64,000 nucleotides of DNA, from NCBI GenBank assembly GCA_028023455.1, contig JAQFVV010000021.1:8584853-8648852 (forward strand), read 5' to 3'. A program made the position numbers and the translations under genes. The notes under the pieces were generated by a model. The model made no database searches, was not told the origin of the DNA, and worked only from the letters and a program-made list of their open reading frames with translations. Within the stretch, counting starts at the first letter, position 1. Every line of letters begins with the position of its first letter. Source of the DNA: Epiperipatus broadwayi (lineage: Eukaryota > Onychophora > Udeonychophora > Euonychophora > Peripatidae). Shown one piece after another: positions 55,505 through 64,000 of the stretch.

Positions 55505-55665
55505 TACTTAATTATATATATATAACCATTAGAAAACAGTCAATACTTAGTCAATCCCAATATAAATAGCAATCAACAACTTCAAACTGTTGTATGGGAA
55601 TCTCTTTTAGCAATTAAGTTGGAATACCACCTTTATTTATAATCCAATATACTTATATAGACACT
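55505..55665 (+). repeat. Dispersed repeat family G, copy 3 (partial)
   Basis: GTCAATACTTAGTCAATCCC, AGCAATCAACAACTTCAAAC, TTGGAATACCACCTTTATT and CCAATATACTTATATAG match 2165-2330. A further fragment (AACCGGTCAATACTTAGACA) is at about 55895-55925. The duplicated TTAATTATATATATATAACCAT at 55470 and 55508 precedes it. Confidence 0.65.
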
Positions 55666-55669
55666 AACG

Positions 55670-57800
55670 ATTGCAACTTGACTACAGAGATTGAAAATAT
55701 TGATACTAAGAATCTCTCCTTAAACAGGTAAATAAAACCTGTTTTGATACAAACAAATAAATAGTCAATTACAACATTATAAATTGCAATTATAATTTTC
55801 AAATTGCACTTAAAATATTACTTAAATAATAACATCAAAATACATAATAAGAATAATAATGGTCAAGCTAAATGGGTTTATAAGTAACCATTAGAAACCG
55901 GTCAATACTTAGACAATCCTAAAATAGATAATAAATATATTGGGAGAATACATTAAACCAACCATGCAAAAACCACAACTCATGCATCCATCATAACGAA
56001 TGAATCTACCAACCCAATCAAGAGCATATTATTCATTATATGTTAATATGTTTGCATAAAATTTTCAATTAAAATTATATTATTGACAATACTGATTTAT
56101 ATGTAAACCAAACCCTTAAATGCAAGCGAGTAAAAATCTCTAAAAACAAAAGAAAGAAACCATTAATGTTAATTTTATTATTATTATTTTCCAGCATAAA
56201 ATTATAAAAAGATCAAAGTGACGTTAACAATTAAAGCAAAGCGCAAAATTGAAACTCATGATCTAACAATAAAAACTTAAGATAAGATAGAACACTTTGA
56301 TTCTTTTTAAGAAAAAAGGAAGGCAAATAAACTATGTCATCAAGAAAAGATACTTGATAAATTCACTCAATTTATTTGTCATATTAACTATCCTCAATAT
56401 TTAAGTTCATAAACCACTAGAATTGCAATTTGTAGAAGTTGATTAAAGGACCCCTTAATTTTATAAAGCTTATATTTTAACTCAAGTTATAAACTAGAAA
56501 AGAACAAATCATGTACGGCTAGGAAGTGACAAAACATCATGGGGGTGGTGCTGCTCATCATACAACCAAGAGTTTCAGATATGATTATCATTTGAAATTA
56601 ACATCATGATGACCACAATAGTAAAAGATCTACAATGTGCTAAAATCAAGCAAAGAAATAATTTCAGCACAGGAAAGATAGTTTATAGAAGAGTCTGAGT
56701 CACCAACATAAAGACCCAGATGGTGACCGAAGATTATTCTATGGACTATCATTCAGTTCATACAAAGGAACTTTCTTAAGAGCAAAAATATTAGGACATC
56801 TCACAATCTGGATTAGAAGACTTTGAACTATGGCTAGATTATGCTGGATTAATATCCCAAATTATATTTATATATTTATTTTGCTTATTGAATTGGTTTC
56901 TTTCTTTTGAAATGAGAGTCAATCCATCCAACCTCCAATTATTTTAGAGGGAGGGAAACCATCAACTCTATTTATTTTATTTTTCCTTTAATAATAAAAT
57001 TTAGTGACAGATTCCTGACTTGCTTGCCAATTGGTATATTAGTCTACTGACTTGAAAGGTGAGGCTTTACTCTTATTCAATATTAAACACTCACACTTTG
57101 ACAGTTATCATATTTTTTATGTTAAATGTCTGTGTTCAATTGTCTTAATTATTATTTTTTTTGTTATTTGGAATGAATGACTAAATCCTTGGATGATTGG
57201 TCTGTCCTATCATAGATTTATATAACATCAGAAAAGGAGGGGGGTTCAGAATATAAGAGCAACCTTCAAGAAATTGTCAAATATAGATAGATGGATTAGA
57301 AATTAATGAGCAACTTATATTAGAAATTTTATTTAGACAAATTAACTGTTAAAATAAAGGTCTCTTTTATTTATATTGTATTCAATGTAAAGTTGAAATG
57401 ATTAAATTAGAATGGTGAATGACCATCCTTCATAGGAATCAAAGGCATGGGTTAATAAATAGTTAATAAACACAAACAAAAATGATCATGCCTATACAAT
57501 TATTAAATTAATCAAAACACATTATTTTTGTTTTCCAACAATGATCAATGGAAACCATCATCAAAATTAATTTGTTAAATATTAAATTAGTTGTCTGTTG
57601 TTTGATTTTTCTATTTTCCAATTAATCACACTACATGCATATCCACTGCAGACCTCAGACATGGAATAATCATACATTGAATTAGAGTACATGTTCATTC
57701 TTCCTGAGTTTGAACTCTGTGGCATAAAAGAGGATCAAGGAGAAGTGAAGTAAGAAAAGTTGTGCAAGTGTGAATTTCATCCTCAATTATTAATCATCAT
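55670..57800. other. Unannotated stretch
   Basis: No gene recognised. The sequence is somewhat less A/T-biased at 56510-56830, with no ORF or splice-bounded exon that I could support. Confidence 0.4.
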
Positions 57801-57877
57801 GGGACCACTTCCTAAAACTTAGATAAATCATCAAATAACTGACTTGCCCTATCATGTGTAATGCCTACCTGGAGGAC

Positions 57878-58031
57878 CAAGTTGGCAACTATAGTTAGAT
57901 AACCTCGCAAGGAGAATAGTTCATCTGTCACATATGCTGCTCCAAACTGTGGTGCTCTCAAATAAGAGCATGACAGTATAGATTTAATCCCGTCATATAT
58001 GGTGTAACCAATCATGGTGGCATAAATCATA
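57878..58031 (-). CDS. Candidate internal exon of an unrecognised gene
   Basis: On the minus strand a TTGTAG acceptor-like site at about 58033 is followed by an open frame (MIYATMIGYTIYDGIKSIL..., then LRAPQFGAAYVTDELFSLRG and YLTIVANLVLQ). It reaches CTCCAG/GTAGGC, a good donor site, at about 57878. The frame stays open for another 22 codons after the donor, to 57812. Composition and codon use are unlike the AT-rich chance ORFs around it, and a hydrophobic C-terminal segment is visible. I do not recognise the protein. It may equally be a fragment of an uncharacterised transposon. Confidence 0.35.
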
Positions 58032-58379
58032 TCTACAATCTATTAAACTTGACCGTCCCATTTCAATATATATATATTATATATTATAGGTAATAAGTAA
58101 GAATATATTCTACCAGAATATAACAAATATTGTTAAGATTTTTTACTAATATTGTTAACAATTATTTATATACATACTCGGGTAGAATATATTATTATTA
58201 TTATATATATGTTTTTATAGAAATGGCGATTATCATTTTTAGATTTATTTATTTAATCATAGTAAGTGTGTTTAATATTTCTGAAAATAACCTACATATA
58301 AAAAGTCAAAATGTGATAATAAAAACTATATAAAATGTTAGTGCTTTTAATAACAGATGCAGGAAGATGCAAACACAAA

Positions 58380-58380
58380 A

Positions 58381-58473
<93 letters not shown>

Positions 58474-58482
58474 TATATATAT
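58380..58482 (+). repeat. (TAA)n microsatellite with (TA)n end
   Basis: About thirty uninterrupted TAA units followed by ATATATATATAT. It makes artefactual poly-Asn (plus) and poly-Tyr (minus) ORFs at 58335-58550 and 58306-58503. A long pure tract like this is expected to vary in length between individuals. Confidence 0.97.
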
Positions 58483-58489
58483 ATGTTGA

Positions 58490-59765
58490 CTTAATATTTT
58501 CATGGATTTTTAGATTGATAAAAGATACAAATAAAGAAATATCCAGGTAAATAGAAACAACATCAAGTTTTTGACGTTGTCAGGAAACCATCAATTAATT
58601 ATGTAACTCACACCAAAGAAAGAATCAGCAGGTGAAAATAATATCATCTATTGCCCATGCGCACACGACATTAATGTCTCACTATATAACTGTAGGGAAA
58701 ATGATGAAAAATCTGCTGACAACTTATTTAATTTATTCAGCACCAATTAGTCAGTAATTAGACGATTGCTATTTAGCCATATATCATCGTCTATTTACAT
58801 ACCTTGATTACTCAAAGTATAATCTCAATAAAATAATAATGCTGAACTACGTATATTTCCCTAACAATAATCATACTTATTTTTTTCTAGGGATTGATTA
58901 TATAATAATATTAGCTAGTATATATCAGCTTAATTTGTTTTGAAATACAAATACTTCTCTACCTTTTGGTTATACTTTCCTACATTGAAGGATTGATTTG
59001 TCTCTTCTGGTTATTCTTTACATATTTGTTCCATTCTAACAAGTTCCCTTTATGTAACTCATTTCTGTACATTAGATGACCTACAATTCATGTATAATTT
59101 AAATTATATACCAAATAGTCAGACTGTGAATCGAATATAATGAACCCTCTCTAATTTCAAATTCAAAATCTAATAAAATAATAAATTACAAAAATGACAA
59201 CGAAATGTAAACTATATACAGAATCACATTGTCTTTTTTTTTACTAATATATTGTTACACTTGTATAGAATGCATATATCTCTGGAAAGGTCTAAGTCCT
59301 TATTTAATCCTCCTTAATCCCCTCAAAGATATAATCACTTAATGCATAAAATCATATGTTGATTATATATAATTAGTTTATGATATATTTTCTTAAAATA
59401 TAAATTTGCATTCCTTAGTATCTCATAAATACTATCATACAAATAAATATAAGTATTAATGAGAAAAAGTTTACAATTAATTCATTTATTCATTAAATAA
59501 ACATATTGAAATATCTTTCTTAACTATAATATAATTTATTATGTTGAGTAGAATCATTCTAGTGTTATCTTGTGTATTTTCACCCTTGTTTATTTTTACC
59601 GTGCACAGTCTAATTCTAAGAAACTTACTTTTGACAGTTTCTTCTTTGTTAGATGAAATATCAAACATTCTAGATTAAATTCCTCTAACGGTATGTCTTC
59701 TTGACAATTATACTTCTGCAACTGTAGTTTTGTTTAGTTTTATTTCTCATAAATGGAATTTATTC
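58490..59765. other. AT-rich stretch, nothing recognised
   Basis: No gene recognised. ORF 59486-59668 has no domain. Confidence 0.4.
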
Positions 59766-59771
59766 ATGACC

Positions 59772-60475
59772 TCATTTTTATAGTAATTCATTTGCTGACT
59801 TTAAGTTTTCCACAGCTCTTTTATTGATAGACAAGCTATTAACTCAGGGATTCCTTTATAAGATAGTTTTAGATTCTTTATTAATTACTGTACCAGTAAT
59901 CTCATATTTATATTAATTCATTTGTTGACTTTCAGTTTTGCACATAGTCAGGCTACTAACTCAGGGAAAAGTCTGTCCTCTAGAAGTGATTGTAGGCAAG
60001 TTATAAATTATTTATTTATTACTGCATCAGTGATCTTATTTTTATATTAATTCATTTGCGACATTCAGTTTTCCACAGTTCTTTAGTTGATAGATTGGGC
60101 TACTGCCTCAGGGACATATTTTGCCTTGTAGAACTGATAGTAGGCAAGCTGTAAGATAGTTTTAAATTTTTTATTCATTATTGTACCAGTGATCTCATTT
60201 TTATATTAAATCATTTGCTAATTTTCAGTTTTCCACAGCTCTTTAGTTAGTAGATAGGTAATACTAGGCAAGTTATAAGGTAGTTTTAGGTTCTTTATTC
60301 ATTACTGTACCATTGACTTCATTTTTATATTAAATCATTTGCTGATTTTCAGTTTTTCTCAGCTCTTAACTTGGTAAAAAGGCTACTATCTCAGTGACAC
60401 CTTTTAGCCTGTAAGACTGATAATAGGCAAGTTATAAGATCGTTTTAGATTTTTATCCATCATTGTATCAGTGAT
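59772..60475 (+). repeat. Minisatellite, about five units of 124-160 bp
   Basis: Each unit contains TCATTTTTATATTAATTCATTTGCTGA, CAGTTTTCCACAGCTCTTTAG (quoted in parts), GGCTACTAACTCAGGGA, GATAGTAGGCAAGTTATAAG, ATAGTTTTAGATTCTTTAT and TACTGTACCAGTGATCTC. The ATTCATTTG anchor recurs at about 59785, 59916, 60049, 60209 and 60333. Unit lengths vary because of internal deletions. No conserved frame, so not a protein repeat. Confidence 0.9.
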
Positions 60476-60479
60476 AATA

Positions 60480-61025
60480 CTTTCAGATAGCAACAATACC
60501 TCAAATATGATTGCATTTAGTAATCATTTTGTAAGAAATATAAAGTTGAACAAATACCTCATAAGTGCAATTGACGATGATATAGTTTTTCAATTAAACT
60601 TGATGTTAACTTCTTTTTGTAATGATTTTTTATTTTTCAATAAGTGATATATTTGATAAATTCAAACACTGGTAAATAATCATCTTTAACTGATTCTATT
60701 CTAACTTCTGCAGACCTGCAATTATGTAAAAAAAAAAGTGTGCTTATCACAAACTCCCAATGATTGAAACGGATGGGAAATTATTGGTGTTATCTTTTTT
60801 TATATTCACTGTTCTCCTATATACCAATTTGAGTTTTCCAGAAATAAAAAAGGTCAATGATGCTTCTTATTTAAAAATATGTTTATAGGACATTGTGTTT
60901 GTTTTTTGATTAGTCTTTAGTTAATGACTTAATTAATAAACTGGACATGAAAGAAAATAATTTTTCAATTTTATAAAAATTGAAGTTTAAAATTGACTCA
61001 AATAAACAAATTTGGTAATCATTTA
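60480..61025. other. AT-rich stretch, nothing recognised
   Basis: No gene recognised. Confidence 0.4.
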
Positions 61026-61039
61026 GAATGTTCTCACTG

Positions 61040-61245
61040 CCATTTTGAATTCTAAGGACTGCTCAAGACTACCACTGGCATATCTAATCGATAAATGCCA
61101 TCAAATAATCCATATTGGTTCCTTGGATATGTCAGTGGTTCATCCAAGACCACCACTGACATATTCAATCGATAAATGCCATCAAATAATCCACACTGGT
61201 TGCTTGAATATGTCAGTGGTGGTATTGAGTGGTTCTTAGAATTCA
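61040..61245. repeat. Foldback element with internal tandem inverted units
   Basis: Outer inverted repeat TTTTGAATTCTAAGGACTGC against GTGGTTCTTAGAATTCAAAA. Inside, a unit of about 85 bp (ACCACTGRCATAT...CGATAAATGCCATCAAATAATCC...GTCAGTGGT) occurs twice in tandem, and each unit is itself palindromic (ACCACTGACATAT/ATATGTCAGTGGT). It therefore creates similar repetitive ORFs on both strands (61045-61239 and 61052-61246), which are not genes. A degenerate relative is at 62515-62590. Confidence 0.85.
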
Positions 61246-61395
61246 AAATAATTGTGAATGCAATCTAAATACTAAAAGCTTATAACTTGTAAAACACAAA
61301 TGTTATTACAGTAATGGCAGCACAAAGCATTGAAGAATGCAGGGAGGGGAAATGATGTTTTCAACAATACTAAGTATCATCCAAAAATGCAGAAG

Positions 61396-62300
61396 TCTGA
61401 TCAAACTAAGCTTATAATTTCAAAATACTAAAAGATTATCACTTCTAAAATACAAATTATATTACAATATATGCTCATAAGCACATATTGAAATAATGTA
61501 AAATTGATCATACCAAGCTTATAGTTTTGAAAAACCAAAAGCTTATAAGTTCTAAAATATGAATTATATTGCAATATATTCCCATAGCCATATAAAATAA
61601 AGCATATTAATTTGACAATTAATATGATTTTTTTCTTACCAGAAAGGAACTCTGATGTTGTATGCTTCCTTTGTTCCATGTAGTTAGAAAAAGAAAAGAA
61701 AATTAAAAAAATAGCATTGTTGACATTTGATATGCTGAAGAGGATATTAGATCTATACTTGAGCATGTGATGTCATTATGGGCTCTTGAAATTGATGCAA
61801 ATCTATACACCTCTTTACATAATTTTCTATTTATTAACATTGAAATGACTTTTACCATCAACAAATGAACACAGAAATATATTTAAAAAAATATTTATAG
61901 ATTTTAATAAAAAATTGTTGATTATTACAAGTAAAACAGGTAGTGGATTTTAAATAAGAGAAACAAATCTCATTTAGATTCCTTTTATGCATCTGCAGGC
62001 AAATAACAATATGCGAGAAATTAACCACACAACATTACCCACTTAAGATACAATTTGACTTATTAATTCTTATTAATTTTAAAATTAATATTCTTTACTT
62101 TAGACAATTATTATTTTGACTAATGTTAAGATAAAATGCTATTTATTATTAATTGTAGAATTAATATTCTTCAGCACTTGTTTTTATTCAACATTTGAGT
62201 TATTTCAATAAGTTGTGTGATTATAGTCCTATATTGTAATACAATTTGTATTTTAGAAGCTTTTAGTATTTTGAAATTATAAGCTTGGTTTGATCAATTT
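61396..62300. repeat. Foldback repeat with AAGCTTATAATTTCAAAATA ends
   Basis: Left end AAGCTTATAATTTCAAAATACTAAAAG and ATACAAATTATATTACAATAT return inverted at 62226-62300 (quoted in parts). A diverged direct copy of the left end lies at 61515-61580, so the left arm is itself duplicated, and a third weak copy is at 61265-61310. The ORF 61428-61766 is within it and is AT-type translation. Confidence 0.7.
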
Positions 62301-62339
62301 TATGTTTATTTAACGTGTGGCTTTTAAATTAATATATGT

Positions 62340-62640
62340 GTTGATTACTTTTTTCTTTTACTTTTATCCATTACTTCCATTTTTTATGTTTTGTATATTT
62401 TAATCATGTGATTTGATCAAGCACATACAAACTTTGCATGTTAATTTTTTTAATTATTGATGTTAATTTTGATTTTGTAATGAATAGTCATATCATGACC
62501 ACTCATGAATTATATGAAATCATTTATTGCTTGGATGTGTCAGCAATGGTTTTGGGTGATCTTTAGATTTCAAAATGACTAAGGGAACACTTTAAATCAG
62601 TACCTTCCTTGTTCTACAAATAAATAAAATTCTTTTCTAA
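62340..62640 (+). repeat. Dispersed repeat family H, copy 2
   Basis: Matches the second half of 33060-33720: AATTATTGATGKTAATT, then TTGCTTGGATGTGTCAGCAATGG and CTTTAAATCAGTACC. No coding capacity. Confidence 0.55.
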
Positions 62641-62644
62641 ATAT

Positions 62645-63535
62645 TCAATTTTTCAGTTCATACATTAATTACAATAATATTTAATTGCATAAAATAGTAT
62701 TTTAAATATTTATGAATTTTATAAACAATAAAGTTTTTATTTTGCATAGATTTGTTTTATGTTATAATGATTAATTTTGGTTCTTTAGTATTTTTTAAGC
62801 TATGACGTATTACGCTTAACACGTTTTCTGCCGGTAAGATTTCATTGAAGATTAGATAAATGATGTCATGGCAACAAAGACACTGGCATGACTAATCCAT
62901 AGGAATGGTGATTTTTTGATTGTGGTGACCCACGAGATTTAAAAAGTTGAGAGACCTATGTAAAATTTTGTCATTTCTCTGTCTTTTATGGTTTTGCTAT
63001 TGGTGTAAGCACAGTGACTTTTTTGATCATATTGAAAATATTTTCATATATTTCATACTTAATATTGACATTATAATACCATATAGAGTGAATTTTTAAC
63101 TGTCAATTTGATGATATTATAGTAATTTTCCACCACTCCACTATTTGTAAGTAATTTTCATTTTGTTTCCTAATACTTAAATATAGTACATTTTTATACA
63201 TTGTCATTACAGGTTATTTTTTATTTTGTAGTGATATTTGTGATATTATTTTTAAAAAAATTGTACGCATTTCCATATATATTTAATGCCTGCTTCTTTT
63301 ACATTTTACTTATAAATTATTCTTATTTTCACTACAAAAAAAAAAAAAACATTAAATGTAACGTTACCGAGCTGGTAATTTTTTGCTTTCTGTTCTCCGA
63401 CAATTTTTACAAATATTTTTAAAAATTTTACGAACAAACATTATTTTATAAATTACATTTTTAATTTATACATTTCAGCATGTACCGCAATTTATGAACC
63501 AAAAACATTTTCTAAATTACAATTTATAATTACAT
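62645..63535. other. AT-rich stretch, nothing recognised
   Basis: AGTATTTTTTAAGCTATGACGTATTACGC at 62789 (quoted as one end) is a lone end of the MITE at 63777. The ORF 63201-63422 is hydrophobic AT translation. Confidence 0.45.
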
Positions 63536-63569
63536 TAGACATTTCAGTGTGGAGCACTGACTAAAGTGG

Positions 63570-63730
63570 GAGGGGGGTCTGATGGTTTGCAGATCCAAAG
63601 GATCAGATAATACATACACTCGTATGAGCAAACCAAGCTTTCAGCTCATAGCGCTGGAATGTGCAGGAGGGATGGTTTGCAGATCTGAAGGATCAGAATA
63701 CATGTGCTAGTCTGAACAAACTAATATTAC
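63570..63730 (+). repeat. Imperfect tandem duplication, unit about 90 bp
   Basis: GATGGTTTGCAGATCCAAAGGATCAGATAATACATACACT... (in part) at 63581 is repeated as GATGGTTTGCAGATCTGAAG at 63673, with GGATCAGAATACATGTGCTAG after it; GAGCAAACCAAGC and GAACAAACTAATAT follow each. No gene. Confidence 0.75.
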
Positions 63731-63776
63731 AGCATGTAGTATGGCTTCTTTATTATTTTTCTTGCTATCTTGTTTA

Positions 63777-63974
63777 GTATTTTTTTTGCTATGACATATT
63801 ATCCTGAAGACATATTACTCTAATCTTTCAGTTTTTAATGTAATGCCTCCATATGATCTGCAGACAAATTTTAGCGATTAACTTTGTCTGCAAATCACTA
63901 GGAGACGTTATCTTAAAGATTGGAAGATTAGAGTAGTACATCTTCGGGGTAATACATCATAGCAAGAAAAATAC
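63777..63974. mobile_element. Tc1/mariner-type MITE, 198 bp
   Basis: Terminal inverted repeats of about 60 bp (GTATTTTTTTTGCTATGACAT... against ATACATCATAGCAAGAAAAATAC on the other side) with TA on both sides (63775-63776 and 63975-63976). The centre also pairs partly (CTGCAGACAAATTTTAGCG against CTTTGTCTGCAAATC). No ORF. Probably mobilised by a mariner-family transposase elsewhere. Confidence 0.8.
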
Positions 63975-64000
63975 TAAAGTACCTTAATTTTAATCATTCA

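Noticed and set aside
58306-58550. Long poly-Tyr and poly-Asn ORFs
   Set aside because: They are the two strands of a (TAA)n microsatellite.
59772-60475. CRISPR array
   Set aside because: Units are 124-160 bp with no short repeat/spacer pattern, and the DNA is eukaryotic.

Overview
This is eukaryotic, almost certainly invertebrate animal, nuclear DNA. It is very AT-rich (well under one third G+C by eye), has no operons or Shine-Dalgarno sites, no intact host gene and no long ORF, and is packed with broken transposable elements. The species cannot be named from the sequence. A Mag-like Ty3/gypsy element, Penelope-like elements, tRNA-derived SINEs with hammerhead-like ribozymes and a SPIN-like hAT MITE would fit a mollusc, flatworm or similar genome. 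The window is probably intergenic or a giant intron; one stretch near 57.8-58.0 kb could be an exon on the minus strand.

Layout. 0.3-4.0 kb: a giant inverted repeat with arms of about 1.25 kb. 5.1-7.3 kb: unrecognised AT-rich DNA. 7.3-12.4 kb: foldback Penelope-like (PLE) remnants, a dead mariner transposase and a near-perfect palindrome. 13.1-15.5 kb: three short retroelements with hammerhead-like ribozymes. 15.83-21.10 kb: a complete but dead LTR retrotransposon on the minus strand with matching 5-bp target duplications. 22-24.8 kb: SINE-like pieces and a LINE reverse transcriptase split by a hAT MITE. 26-27 kb: tRNA-derived SINEs. 27.87-30.3 kb: a SPIN-like hAT MITE and a second LINE split by a palindromic ribozyme element. 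31.2-36.7 kb: more ribozyme elements and foldback repeats. 37.8-38.7 kb: PLE reverse-transcriptase relic. 42.9-45.2 kb: a TIR element, then a PLE 3' end with a GIY-YIG endonuclease fragment and a hammerhead-like motif. 45.6-46.5 kb and 52.6-53.1 kb: palindromic tRNA-SINE/ribozyme composites. 47.8-48.6 kb: a third LINE relic. 49.6-64 kb: dispersed and tandem repeats, a (TAA)n tract and TA-flanked MITEs.

Main theme. At least three unrelated-looking short repeat families (here A, B and T) carry type-I hammerhead-like folds: core CUGANGA and (G/A)AAA, paired stem II, and a two-part stem I with an internal loop. Stem II shows compensatory changes between copies. These families are repeatedly inserted as head-to-head (inverted) pairs in which BOTH outer ends are the element's 3' tail and the whole pair has one 9-17 bp target-site duplication. 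In nearly every case one end has the full tail and the other is about 30-60 bp shorter, often ending at a microhomology with the target. I infer that both nicked target ends prime reverse transcription on separate RNA molecules and the two cDNAs join in the middle. PLE relics with RT and GIY-YIG motifs in the window are candidate donors of the machinery.
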